From the NCBI RefSeq assembly GCF_003014555.1, contig NZ_PYGE01000004.1, positions 1 to 64,000 of the forward strand: 64,000 nucleotides of DNA, in the 5' to 3' direction. Under the pieces are notes generated by a model, which did no database searches, was not told where the DNA came from, and was given only the letters and a program-made list of their open reading frames with translations. Source of the DNA: Haloactinopolyspora alba (GTDB lineage Bacteria > Actinomycetota > Actinomycetes > Jiangellales > Jiangellaceae). Shown one piece after another: positions 1 to 8,105 of this stretch. The stretch's first letter is position 1. Every line of letters starts with the position of its first letter. Made by a program: the position numbers and the translations under genes.

Positions 1-102
1 GTTGCCGGGTACCTCGGCTACCGCCGTTACCAGTCCGGGCAGGCTGAGCAGGATCTGTGGGCCGAGGCCACGGATCCGATTCCGCCGGCCGACCCGCGCT
101 GA
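1..102 (+). CDS. DLW-39 family small protein, 3' end only
   Basis: Frame 1 reads 33 codons to a TGA. The visible tail contains EQDLWAEATDP and ends PPADPR. This is the signature end of the DLW-39 family, very small proteins with one N-terminal membrane segment, usually about 40 residues and of unknown function. In actinobacteria they sit between gyrA and the nearby tRNA-Ile/tRNA-Ala genes, which fits the tRNA-Ala found about 1 kb downstream. The start codon and most of the membrane segment lie outside the window. The family call rests on the C-terminal motif and position only. Confidence 0.72.
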   Translation, partial: VAGYLGYRRYQSGQAEQDLWAEATDPIPPADPR

Positions 103-110
103 CCACCGTT

Positions 111-158
111 GTCGGCCGCGTGCCCCGACGTTCGAGGATGTCGGGGCACGCGGCCGAC
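111..158 (+). terminator. strong hairpin terminator after the DLW-39 gene
   Basis: GTCGGCCGCGTGCCCCGAC at 111-129 pairs perfectly with its complement at 140-158 across a 10-base loop. The hairpin starts 8 bases after the stop codon. There is no T run, as is common for actinobacterial terminators. Confidence 0.8.
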
Positions 159-187
159 CCATGTCCGCAGACGCGCACGTTCCGAAC

Positions 188-218
188 TTGAAGTTGACGC
201 ATCGTCAACCAATACCGT
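188..218 (+). promoter_or_regulatory. MerR-type promoter with dyad operator
   Basis: TTGAAG (188-193) and TACCGT (213-218) are separated by 19 bases, the overlong spacer typical of MerR-controlled promoters. The dyad GTTGACG-cat-CGTCAAC (193-209) lies in the spacer. The following gene encodes a MerR-family regulator, so autoregulation is the likely arrangement. This is inferred from sequence architecture. Confidence 0.65.
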
Positions 219-270
219 CGTCGTCGGATCGGAGAGACCGATCCGGTGAACGACACGGGAGTGCACAGCC

Positions 271-1020
271 GTGAGCTGGTCGATCAACGAGGTGGCCCGC
301 GATTCCGGCGTGACGTCGCGGACGCTGCGTCATTATCACGCTGTCGGGCTGCTGACGCCGGCGTGGACCGAACCGGGAGGTCGCCGGTTCTACGAGCGGG
401 AGCAGCTGCTGCGGCTGCAGCGCATCCGCGTGCTCCGCGAACTGGGCCTGGGCCTGGGCGCCATCGGCGAGATCCTGGCCGGTCAGGACCGCGACAGTAC
501 CGTCGACGTCCTGCGCCGGCACCGTGATTGGCTGCTGGCCGAACGCGACCGCGTCGACCGGCTGGTCGCCACCGTGGAGAACACCATGACCGACCTCGAG
601 GAGGGAGGCACGATGTCCACGAGGGCCATGTTCGACGGATTCGAGACGAACCCTTACGAGACCGAGGCCCGGGCCCGATGGGGCGACGACGCCGTCGACG
701 ACACCGACGCGCGGATGCGCAACTGGTCGCCGGAGCAGGCCGAACAGGCGAAGAACGGGTTCGACGAGGTGCGTGCCCGGCTGGTGGAGCTGCGCGAGGC
801 CGGCGCCGCCGTCGACGACGAGCGTGTCCAACAGACCGTCGATGCTCACTACCGGTGGATCCGCCTGTTCTGGACGCCGGACCGGGACGCGTACCAGGGC
901 CTGGCCGATCTCTACACGGACGACGACCGGTTCCGGCAGAACATCGGGCAGGGCGACGACGGCGTCGTCGAGTATCTGCGGGACGCGATGAAGGTCTACG
1001 CTGGGGCTCGGCTGAGCTGA
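271..1020 (+). CDS. TipA-like MerR transcriptional regulator with TipAS drug-binding domain
   Basis: Predicted 249-residue cytoplasmic regulator. Residues about 4-70 form a MerR winged helix-turn-helix (INEVARDSGVTSRTLRHYH), followed by a coiled-coil linker. Residues about 117-245 form a TipAS domain (FDGFETNPYETEARARWG, then AHYRWIRLFW). In the family, TipAS binds thiopeptides and other small molecules, and the full-length form activates its own promoter. The GTG at 271 is used because it begins the HTH. An in-frame ATG at 613 (Met115) follows GAGGAGGGAGG at 598-608, so a free TipAS domain of about 135 residues could also be made, as is known for Streptomyces tipA. It is monocistronic, with a MerR-style promoter upstream and a hairpin downstream. 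Confidence 0.9.
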   Translation: MSWSINEVARDSGVTSRTLRHYHAVGLLTPAWTEPGGRRFYEREQLLRLQRIRVLRELGLGLGAIGEILAGQDRDSTVDVLRRHRDWLLAERDRVDRLVATVENTMTDLEEGGTMSTRAMFDGFETNPYETEARARWGDDAVDDTDARMRNWSPEQAEQAKNGFDEVRARLVELREAGAAVDDERVQQTVDAHYRWIRLFWTPDRDAYQGLADLYTDDDRFRQNIGQGDDGVVEYLRDAMKVYAGARLS

Positions 1021-1025
1021 TGAAC

Positions 1026-1057
1026 GGTGCCGGGATAGCTGCAGATCTCCCGGCACC
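1026..1057 (+). terminator. hairpin terminator after the TipA-like gene
   Basis: GGTGCCGGGA (1026-1035) pairs perfectly with TCCCGGCACC (1048-1057) across a 12-base loop, starting 5 bases after the stop codon. Confidence 0.75.
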
Positions 1058-1141
1058 CGGTCCCGGTCGGATTGGGTGCCGTGGCCCGGCGCGGGTTATC
1101 CTTGGGCGGCGCACCGTGCCGACACCTCGTGGCGGTCGTAC

Positions 1142-1217
1142 GGGGACGTAGCTCAATTGGCAGAGCACTGCCTTTGCAAGGCAGGGGTTAGGGGTTCGAT
1201 TCCCCTCGTCTCCACCA
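1142..1217 (+). tRNA. tRNA-Ala (TGC)
   Basis: A 76-base cloverleaf with encoded CCA. The acceptor strands GGGGACG and CGTCTCC pair and include the G3-U70 wobble that identifies tRNA-Ala. The anticodon stem CTGCC/GGCAG encloses loop TTTGCAA, giving anticodon TGC. Its position close behind gyrA-linked genes is typical of actinobacteria. Confidence 0.97.
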
Positions 1218-1270
1218 GCGACAACACCACCAGAACGAGCTTCCGAACTTCAATACCGGAGGATGCACGT

Positions 1271-1322
1271 CGAGGCCGACTTCGTCCGTTGGGCGCCGCA
1301 GTCGGTATCGAAGTCGGCTTCG
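1271..1322. terminator. inverted repeat between tRNA-Ala and a convergent gene
   Basis: CGAGGCCGACTTCG (1271-1284) pairs with CGAAGTCGGCTTCG (1309-1322) with one mismatch and a 24-base loop. It lies between two convergent transcription units and may stop both. The long loop makes this a moderate call. Confidence 0.45.
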
Positions 1323-1336
1323 TGGTGGCTGCCTGG

Positions 1337-1822
1337 TCAGTCCCAGGGACCGACGATCCGGCCGCGCTTCGCGAAGTGCCTGAGAAGAGCCGCCATGGTC
1401 ACCAGTAGTGCGACGCCCAGCGCGATCGCTGCCCACGGCGGGAACGCGACGAGACGTGTGCCGTCGCCCGGGAGCCACTGGGTGAGGACGATCGCACCGG
1501 CCAGGGCGAGCGCGGCGCAGCCGCCGACGGCACACGCGGCGGTTCGCCGCACAGTGGTGGCGGCTACCCGGACCAGCCCGTAAGTACCCGCGACGACCAC
1601 CGTGAGCAGGACGAGCAGGGACAAGGCATCGGCTACGGTGTACGCCACGGTCTGCTCCCCGGACGCGAGCCCGTCGATCAGCAGGTCGGTGCCGATCAGT
1701 GCGCAGGCGCCGGAAGCCAGCCCGGTGCCCATGGCCGCCGCCGGCGATCGGACCTTGCCCCTGACGCTGAACTGTGCCGCGACGTCGGCGGCGTAAGCTC
1801 GCGGTGCGCCGAACGCGTCCAC
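1337..1822 (-). CDS. hypothetical four-helix membrane protein
   Basis: A 161-residue protein with four predicted hydrophobic segments, roughly residues 28-48, 64-88, 96-116 and 128-146. An N-terminal cytoplasmic stretch of about 25 residues precedes them and the C-terminus is basic (HFAKRGRIVG). No domain, active-site motif or family is recognised. It stands alone, convergent with tRNA-Ala and divergent from the LLM oxidoreductase. Codon use matches the neighbours, so it is probably a real gene, but the start is uncertain. Confidence 0.6.
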   Translation of the reverse strand: MDAFGAPRAYAADVAAQFSVRGKVRSPAAAMGTGLASGACALIGTDLLIDGLASGEQTVAYTVADALSLLVLLTVVVAGTYGLVRVAATTVRRTAACAVGGCAALALAGAIVLTQWLPGDGTRLVAFPPWAAIALGVALLVTMAALLRHFAKRGRIVGPWD

Positions 1823-1963
1823 CGGATCCTCACACTAGTCGACACGATCTCCTAGTGTCGGTCCACCCCGCCGGTTTCGCGGCTACCACCGTCTCGACCG
1901 GCCGGGTTCTGCACTGTCAGAGGGGCCGTGCACAATACGCAGATCACTTACGGAGGAGGGCTC

Positions 1964-2881
1964 ATGGTGCAGATCGGCGCGGCACTACCGGTTTCGGGTC
2001 ACGACATCACGCCGGGGGCCGTCGCCGCGGTCGCGGAGACGGCGGAACGCATGGGGCTGGGCAGCGTGTGGACGTACGAACGGTTGCTGCGCCCGACCGA
2101 GCCGATACCGATGGGCGGGCCGGGTGGGCCCGTCATGGACGCTCCCCAAGCGTGGGCGAGCATCTACGATCCGATCGAGGCGCTGAGTTACGTCGCGGCG
2201 AGGACCGAGCGGATCATGCTCGGCACCAGCGTGCTCGCCGCGCTGTTCCAGCCTCCGGTGATGCTCGCGCGGCGACTCGCGACCCTCGACCAGCTCAGTG
2301 GCGGGCGGCTGCTCGCAGGGGTCGGCCAGGGGTGGATGGCGCACGAGTTCGACGCCGCCGGCGTGCCGATGAGTCGTCGTGGCGCCGGTTTCGAGGAACA
2401 GCTCGAGGTGATGCGGGCGGTCTGGGGACCGGACCCGGTGCGCTACGAGGGCCGGTTCTACCGGGTGCCCGAGTGCGAGATCGGCCCGAAGCCGTTCCGT
2501 GCCGGCGGACCGGCTGTACTCGTGGGTGCGGCGACACCACCCGCCGTCGAGCGGGCCGGCAGGCTCGGCCTCGGTCTGTGCCTGGTCGCGTTCGCCTGGG
2601 ACGCATTACGCGACACCGTCTCGGATTTCCACGATGCTGCGACGGCCGCGGGCCACGACGCGGCCAGCCTGCCGCTGACCGTGCAGGTGAACGGCGCGGT
2701 GTCCGCCGGTGGCCCGGTCGACGACCGCGCCCCGCTCACCGGTTCCGTGGAGCAGGTGGCCGACGATCTCGTCGAGCTCGATCGCCTGGGTGTCGACCAC
2801 GTCTACTGGGCGATGATCGACCCCGACGAGCAGCTCGAGGTGCTGGGCCGGCTGCGCACGGCATACGCCGAGCGGGTGTGA
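1964..2881 (+). CDS. LLM class flavin-dependent oxidoreductase
   Basis: A 305-residue luciferase-like monooxygenase (TIM barrel) that should use FMN or F420. Visible features are IGAALPVSGHDI at the N-terminus, the segment YVAARTERIMLGTSVLAALF (strand plus loop near the flavin), and DQLSGGRLLAGVGQGW, the classic LLM core motif. The C-terminal TIGR-type region ends VEQVADDLVELDRLGVDHVY. The ATG at 1964 is chosen because GGAGGAGG lies directly upstream; an ATG 36 bases earlier lacks a ribosome binding site. Substrate cannot be predicted. It is monocistronic and converges on the GH116 operon with a 49-base gap. Confidence 0.88.
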   Translation: MVQIGAALPVSGHDITPGAVAAVAETAERMGLGSVWTYERLLRPTEPIPMGGPGGPVMDAPQAWASIYDPIEALSYVAARTERIMLGTSVLAALFQPPVMLARRLATLDQLSGGRLLAGVGQGWMAHEFDAAGVPMSRRGAGFEEQLEVMRAVWGPDPVRYEGRFYRVPECEIGPKPFRAGGPAVLVGAATPPAVERAGRLGLGLCLVAFAWDALRDTVSDFHDAATAAGHDAASLPLTVQVNGAVSAGGPVDDRAPLTGSVEQVADDLVELDRLGVDHVYWAMIDPDEQLEVLGRLRTAYAERV

Positions 2882-2930
2882 CAGGCACGACGACGCAGGC
2901 GCACCTCCGGCGTCCGGGCTCGTTCCACCG

Positions 2931-5594
2931 CTACCTCGCCCCGCTGACCTGGTCGTGCCGTATGCGCATGGACTGACCGGGCGCCAACCGGACTTCGTGA
3001 CCGAACTCGATCGCCGGACCGTCGGCCGTGCGCCGGATCGAGAACGCGGGCGCGTTCACGCCGTCGACGTCGCAGGTGGGGTCGTGGGGCCAGGCCACGG
3101 CATCCAGTTTGATCCGGCGCAGCGCGAACCGGCCGGAGGCACAGCTCAGCCGTAGGGCCTCGTCCTCGACGGTCAGCGACCCCCACCCGCCGTCCAGCAC
3201 CACGGGCCAGGTGCCGTTCCGGTCGCCGCGCAGCGTCAGTCGACCGGACGGGGCATCGAACCGGACACCGGACAGCGCGTCCAGCACGGACCAGCCGGCC
3301 ATCGACCGGGCGTAGTGGTCGCCGCATTCGATCTCGTTGTACGGGTTCCGACGTCGCCCGTCGTAGCGTGTCCACAGCCCGTCCAGGATGCGCCCGGCCT
3401 CGGCGTCCAGGCCCTCGCGCAGGCAGTGCGCCGCTACCTGGTACTCGCTCCCGGTCCAGACCTCGTCGGCGTAGCGCGTCGGCACGTCCGGGCGCCCGCC
3501 CTTCGGCCAGCTGCACATCAGCAGGCCGGTGTCGTCGGCGTCGGCGAAGACGCGGTAGTCGTGGTGGAAGTCCCGGAATCCCTCCCGCAGGTTGTGACGC
3601 ACCACCGCGCTCAGGGCCGATCGGACGTGGTCGGCAGGCAGCAGATACCCGAGGTCGAGCTCGTGCGCCCACCACTGCCCGATCAGCTGGTCGGACAGGC
3701 AGCCGGCGCCCCATTGGAAGTCGGGCGACTCGCCGTCGTCCAGGACCTGTGTGTAGTACTCGCCGTCGAACAGCAGCTCGTCGTAGGACGCGCTCCCCAG
3801 CCGGAACAGTTCGGTCAGCTCACGGGCCGCCTGGTCGTCAGCCATCCGCCGCGCCATCTCGGCGCCGGCCCGCAGGGCCGCCAACCAGAACGTCCCCATG
3901 AAGCTGTTCACACCGCACAGATCGATGTCGTGGGTGCTCGGCTGGACCCCGCGCAGCACGCCGGTGTCCTTCGGATCCCAGTGCCGGCGCACATGGTCGA
4001 GCAGCAGCCGTACCCGCGGCCAGTAGGTGGCCAGCCAGTCGTCGCCGGCACCGGCGCGGTACTCGCGGTAGGTCTTGAGCACCGTCCCCAGCATCCCGTC
4101 CAGCGCGGGTTCGCCCGGCCCGCCGATGAACTCGTCCCAGAGTTGAGGCAGGTAGGTCGGGGCGATGAGCCGGTGCGGGACGTAGCCGTCCGGGTGCTGC
4201 ATCACCTCGAACTCCAGCCGCCGCATGCTCCGTTCGAGCGACGGGAACGTCCGGGCCAGCGCGTGCTCGTAGTTCCACACGTGTGTGCAGTTCAGCGGAC
4301 ACGACCCGCCGTACGACCCGGACCACATGACCGTCGACGCGCCGAGCACACCCTCGAAGCCGAAGAAGTCGCCTTCGGCGGACTGGAAACAGGTCGGGCT
4401 GCGCACCACCGCCAGCTGAGCGGCCAGGTGTTCCACCTCGGCGTCACTGAGCGTGCTGCCGGCGAACGTCGACGTCCAGGCGGTGGTCTCGGCGCGCAGG
4501 TCGTCCCAGTCGTCGCGTACCCGCCGGAAGACGTCGTGGGCGTCGGCGAACCGGGTCGTGTACGCGTTGCCGAGCCAGAACCGCGACTTGCCCCACTCCG
4601 GCCGGGCCGGTCCGAACTGCTCGAAGTTCACGTAGCGGTTCGGGAAGTGCCAGGTGATCGCGAACCGGATCGTGGTCTCCTGGCCGGGGTCGAGGCGGAA
4701 CGGCACGCCGACGCCGCCGTTCCAGGTGCTGCCGGCCGGGCTGGCGCCGGAGGCGGCGCGCGGCCCGTGCCGCTGCGGGTTCGCCGCCGACGGCGCATGG
4801 GCCAGCCGCTTGGCGCCGCTGGCAGGAGCACGAGACGCGAGGTAGGTCATGAACTCCGCCGCGTCGCGCCACTGCGTCAGCACGGACGCCTCGGAGGAGT
4901 CCGCGGCCAGGACCATCTGCCCGGCGCCGGGGTCGTCGTCGGGCAGTGTCGTGTTCTCCATCAGCACGCCGGTCCAGCCGCGGTCACGCAGCAGCCGGTT
5001 GGTGTTGCCGCCGTACCCGGCGCCACGGACGCCGTCGATCGGCGAGACACCGTCCCAGCCGACGGCGTTCTGCAACGCACCGCCCAGGGTGCCGTGCACC
5101 GCGACCTCACCGTCGTTGCGCAGCGTGAACGTGAGCATCGTGACCGGCAGCGAGCTCTTCTCGACGTCCGGCGGCACCAGCGGCGTCAGCGCCTCCAGCC
5201 GTACGTCCAACGGCACGTCCTCGTCGGCGAACTCGACCTCGGCCACCGGGTACGTCGCGCTGAACCGCGAGCCGGCGAACCCGCCGTACTCGCCGAGCCG
5301 CTGCCGCTGCCACTGCGGAATGTGGTCGTCGGTGACCAGCGGCGTCTCGGTCGACTCGGTGGGCGGTGCGGCCTGCAGGACCCGCAGCACGTCCAGCGGC
5401 GGTTCGATGCGGGTGAGCCGCAGCGCGAAGAAGCTGTCCGGCAGGGTTCCGACATGGTTGCCGATGTTGTGCAGCTGCCACTGGCGCAGCGACCCGTCGG
5501 CGCAGATCGAGACGTTGCCGGTGCCGATACCACCCAGAGGCATAGCGGTGTGGCGGGCGTTCGTGTGTGCGCGGGCGTGGCGGCGGATGGACAT
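2931..5594 (-). CDS. GH116-family glycoside hydrolase (GBA2-type, DUF608)
   Basis: An 887-residue enzyme. The N-terminal half is a beta-sandwich GBA2_N-like domain beginning near MPLGGIGTGNVSI. The C-terminal half is an (alpha/alpha)6 catalytic domain (DUF608) with conserved blocks THVWNYEHALARTFPSLERS (around residue 443), HDIDLCGVNSFMGTFWLAAL (around 556) and DEVWTGSEYQVAAH. Family members cleave beta-glucosides, beta-xylosides or N-acetylglucosaminides with retention. I cannot assign the nucleophile with certainty; Asp558 is a candidate acid/base. No signal peptide is seen, so it should act in the cytoplasm on imported sugar. The ATG at 5594 has GAGGAG upstream and starts 8 bases after the preceding gene. 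It is the last gene of the sugar-uptake operon. Confidence 0.85.
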   Translation of the reverse strand: MSIRRHARAHTNARHTAMPLGGIGTGNVSICADGSLRQWQLHNIGNHVGTLPDSFFALRLTRIEPPLDVLRVLQAAPPTESTETPLVTDDHIPQWQRQRLGEYGGFAGSRFSATYPVAEVEFADEDVPLDVRLEALTPLVPPDVEKSSLPVTMLTFTLRNDGEVAVHGTLGGALQNAVGWDGVSPIDGVRGAGYGGNTNRLLRDRGWTGVLMENTTLPDDDPGAGQMVLAADSSEASVLTQWRDAAEFMTYLASRAPASGAKRLAHAPSAANPQRHGPRAASGASPAGSTWNGGVGVPFRLDPGQETTIRFAITWHFPNRYVNFEQFGPARPEWGKSRFWLGNAYTTRFADAHDVFRRVRDDWDDLRAETTAWTSTFAGSTLSDAEVEHLAAQLAVVRSPTCFQSAEGDFFGFEGVLGASTVMWSGSYGGSCPLNCTHVWNYEHALARTFPSLERSMRRLEFEVMQHPDGYVPHRLIAPTYLPQLWDEFIGGPGEPALDGMLGTVLKTYREYRAGAGDDWLATYWPRVRLLLDHVRRHWDPKDTGVLRGVQPSTHDIDLCGVNSFMGTFWLAALRAGAEMARRMADDQAARELTELFRLGSASYDELLFDGEYYTQVLDDGESPDFQWGAGCLSDQLIGQWWAHELDLGYLLPADHVRSALSAVVRHNLREGFRDFHHDYRVFADADDTGLLMCSWPKGGRPDVPTRYADEVWTGSEYQVAAHCLREGLDAEAGRILDGLWTRYDGRRRNPYNEIECGDHYARSMAGWSVLDALSGVRFDAPSGRLTLRGDRNGTWPVVLDGGWGSLTVEDEALRLSCASGRFALRRIKLDAVAWPHDPTCDVDGVNAPAFSIRRTADGPAIEFGHEVRLAPGQSMRIRHDQVSGAR

Positions 5595-5602
5595 CGTGGG
5601 GC

Positions 5603-6304
5603 TCAGCTCCTCGTTCGGGGGTCCGGCAGGTGCGTGTCGGTTCCGCACGGCAACGTCGTCCGGGCGGCGGCCGCTGTGGTCAGCGCGACGGCGCCGGGGA
5701 CGAGTACGGCCACGGATGCGGACAGCGCCACGCAGGCCCACACGCCCAGTCCGGCGAGAGCGACGGCGCCGATCGGCGGTACCGGGCGCCGGGCCACCGC
5801 GTACGCGGCGCTGATCCAGACCCGGGCGTGCGGCGTGGCGGGCTCGCGCACGCTGGTGGGCAGGGCCACGACCAGCACCAGCGTCGCGACGACCGTGGCC
5901 GCCCCGCTGACGCTCATCGGGACCAGCAGCCACGGTTGCGCCGTCTGCGTCCACATCTCGTGCGCGACCAGGAACAATGCGGCCGGGACCGCGGCCACCA
6001 GTCCGGCGCCGGTCCCGCGGCGCCAACAGGACGGCACCGCGGCGGCGAGCTCGCGTACGGTCACGTCGTCGCCCAGCCACAGCCGGTCGGCGAGAGCCAC
6101 GACGGCGGCGAACGCGGGTGTGACCAGGACGGCGGCGAGCACGGCCGCGACCGGGTTCGGGCCGGGACTGGCGAACACGACCGGCACCGCGGCCGCGCAG
6201 ACCAGGACGCTGCCGGTCAGCACGGCCGGCAGGCTGTGCCACGTGCCCGAGAACAGCGCCCGCAGGTCCGGTGGCCCGCCGGTCGTGTCGCCGTCGGCGC
6301 TCAT
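5603..6304 (-). CDS. YesL/DUF624-like membrane protein of the sugar operon
   Basis: A 233-residue protein with about six hydrophobic segments. It begins with an amphipathic stretch (LRALFSGTWHSLPAVLTGSV) like that of YesL/DUF624 proteins, which are common partners of carbohydrate ABC transporters but have no firmly established activity. The start ATG at 6304 overlaps the upstream permease stop as ATGA, indicating translational coupling. The C-terminal ~15 residues are hydrophilic. Family assignment is by topology, the opening motif and operon context, so it is tentative. Confidence 0.65.
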   Translation of the reverse strand: MSADGDTTGGPPDLRALFSGTWHSLPAVLTGSVLVCAAAVPVVFASPGPNPVAAVLAAVLVTPAFAAVVALADRLWLGDDVTVRELAAAVPSCWRRGTGAGLVAAVPAALFLVAHEMWTQTAQPWLLVPMSVSGAATVVATLVLVVALPTSVREPATPHARVWISAAYAVARRPVPPIGAVALAGLGVWACVALSASVAVLVPGAVALTTAAAARTTLPCGTDTHLPDPRTRS

Positions 6305-7161
6305 CCGCGGATCCCGGTCGAGGCGATGCTGGTCACGAAGCTGCGCTGGAAGAGCAGGAACAGGATCAGCACCGGCAGCACCACCAGCGTGATCGCCGCG
6401 AACACGACCACCGCCGGGCTCCCGCCGCCCTGACCGCTCTGCAGTGTCACCAGGCCCAGCGGCAGGGTCATCTTCTCCGGCGTGGAGATGAAGATCAGCG
6501 GGTTGAAGTAGTTGTTCCACGACATCTCGAACAGCAGGATCGACAGTGCCGCCAGCGCCGGACCGGACAGCGGAACCAGCATCCGGAACAGGATCCACAG
6601 ATGCCCCGCGCCGTCGATGCGCGCCGCGTCGTCCAGCTCCTTCGGGATCGAGTTGAAGTACTGCCGGAGGAAGAAGATCGCGAAGACGTTGATCAGCGTC
6701 GGCAGCCAGAGCGCGGTGAGCGTGTCGACCAGGCCGAGGTTCCGCATCAGAATGAACACCGGGATGATCGTCAGCTGGGTCGGCACCATCAGCGCGCTCA
6801 GCAGCGCGACGAACAGCGCCCGACTGCCGCGGAAGGACAGTCGTGAGAACGCGTACGCGGCCAGCACACTGACCAGCAGCGCTCCCGCGGTGCTGATGGT
6901 CGCCACCAGCAGCGAGTTCAGCGCCATTCGGCCGAACGGCACCAGTTCCGGGACGTCGGCGAAGTTCTGCAGCGAGAACGGCCGCGGGATCCACGTCGGC
7001 GGCAGCGAGAAGGCCGCCGACGCCGCGGTCAGGCTGGACGAGATCAGCCACACCAGCGGCGCGACCATGATGACGCCGACGGACAGCAGGACCAGGTCGA
7101 CGACCAGCGAGCCGGTGCGCAGCCGGCGTCGCCTGCGGGGCGGAGCAGCGATGTCGGTCAT
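6301..7161 (-). CDS. sugar ABC transporter permease (MalG/LacG type)
   Basis: A 286-residue inner-membrane permease with six helices. It carries the EAA cytoplasmic loop LDDAARIDGAGHLWILFRM, which contacts the ATPase. PLVWLISSSL and NSLLVATISTAGALLVSVLA are typical of the MalG branch of the CUT1 family. ATG at 7161 is chosen because it overlaps the upstream stop as ATGA; an in-frame ATG 15 bases earlier would sit inside the upstream gene. It pairs with the MalF-like permease encoded immediately upstream. No ATPase gene is present in the operon, so a shared MsiK-type ATPase elsewhere in the genome is the likely partner. Confidence 0.92.
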   Translation of the reverse strand: MTDIAAPPRRRRRLRTGSLVVDLVLLSVGVIMVAPLVWLISSSLTAASAAFSLPPTWIPRPFSLQNFADVPELVPFGRMALNSLLVATISTAGALLVSVLAAYAFSRLSFRGSRALFVALLSALMVPTQLTIIPVFILMRNLGLVDTLTALWLPTLINVFAIFFLRQYFNSIPKELDDAARIDGAGHLWILFRMLVPLSGPALAALSILLFEMSWNNYFNPLIFISTPEKMTLPLGLVTLQSGQGGGSPAVVVFAAITLVVLPVLILFLLFQRSFVTSIASTGIRG

Positions 7162-8105
7162 TGTTCGTGTACCCATCGTTTCGACAACCAGAACTGCACG
7201 ACCGTGACCGTCATGATCACGACGAAGACGACGAGCGCGATGGCCGAGGCGTAGCCCACCTGGAACGACTGGAACGCGTTCTCGTAGAGGTACATGACGA
7301 TGCTGGTGGTCGAGTCGTCCGGCCCGCCGTTGGTGATGATCTGCATCGGCTCGAAGATCTGGAACGCGCCGATGAACGTGATGACGGTGGCGAAGAACAG
7401 CGTGGGCGACATCGTCGGCACCGTGACGTGCCAGAACACCCGCAGGCTGTTCGCGCCGTCGGTCCGCGCCGCCTCGACCAGCGTGTTCGGCACGGTTTGC
7501 AGGCCGGCCAGCAGGATCACGAAGGTGAAGCCGATGGTGTGCCAGAAGTCGATGCCGATGATCGCGGGCAGCGACCACGTCGGGTCGGAGAACCACGACG
7601 GCGCGTCGATCCCGATGACGCCGAGGTAGTACGTCATCAGCCCGAACGTCGGGTCCAGCACGTACTTCCAGAGCAGTGACACCGCGGCCCACGAGATCAG
7701 GAACGGGAAGAACACCGCTGTCCGCACGAAGTACGACAGCGCCCGGTTCATGGCCCGGTTGACCCCGATGGCCAGCAGCAGCCCGCCGACGATGTGCGTG
7801 ACCACCGACGCCAGCGCGAACAGGAACGTGGTGATCAGCGACTTCGCCAGCATCGGATCGTCGAACAGCCGGGAGAAGTTCTCCAGGCCGACGAACCTCG
7901 CCGGTGTCAACAGGTCCCAGGCGTACAGGCTGAGGCCGATGGCGTAGACGAACGGTCCCACGATGAAGATCGCGAACAGCACGACGGCCGGGCTGACGAA
8001 CGCGTACGCGGTCCACGTCTGGCGGCGGCGACGCCGGCGGCGTGCCGTGCTGGCCGCCGGCGTTCCGGGCGCCGTACCCGGAACGGTCGTCGGCGCGGCG
8101 GTCAC
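7158..8105 (-). CDS. sugar ABC transporter permease (MalF/UgpA type)
   Basis: A 315-residue permease. A polybasic N-terminus (ARRRRRRRQTW) precedes six membrane segments. The EAA loop is LVEAARTDGANSLRVFWHVT, and the segment NGGPDDSTTSIVMYLYE is typical of the MalF branch of CUT1 transporters. The GTG at 8105 overlaps the stop of the binding-protein gene as GTGA, which fixes the start. It forms the channel with the following MalG-like protein. The substrate is probably an oligosaccharide or glycoside matching the GH116 hydrolase, but this is inference from operon context. Confidence 0.92.
   Translation of the reverse strand: MTAAPTTVPGTAPGTPAASTARRRRRRRQTWTAYAFVSPAVVLFAIFIVGPFVYAIGLSLYAWDLLTPARFVGLENFSRLFDDPMLAKSLITTFLFALASVVTHIVGGLLLAIGVNRAMNRALSYFVRTAVFFPFLISWAAVSLLWKYVLDPTFGLMTYYLGVIGIDAPSWFSDPTWSLPAIIGIDFWHTIGFTFVILLAGLQTVPNTLVEAARTDGANSLRVFWHVTVPTMSPTLFFATVITFIGAFQIFEPMQIITNGGPDDSTTSIVMYLYENAFQSFQVGYASAIALVVFVVIMTVTVVQFWLSKRWVHEQ

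Noticed and set aside
5595-6242. Possible 216-residue N-terminal extension of the GH116 protein
   Set aside because: It overlaps the YesL-like gene in another frame, is Arg-rich with no domain, and the ATG at 5594 has its own ribosome binding site.
3315-6392. Very long open frame of over 1,000 codons on the plus strand
   Set aside because: It is the antisense shadow of the GH116 and membrane-protein genes; composition is implausible and no motif is present.
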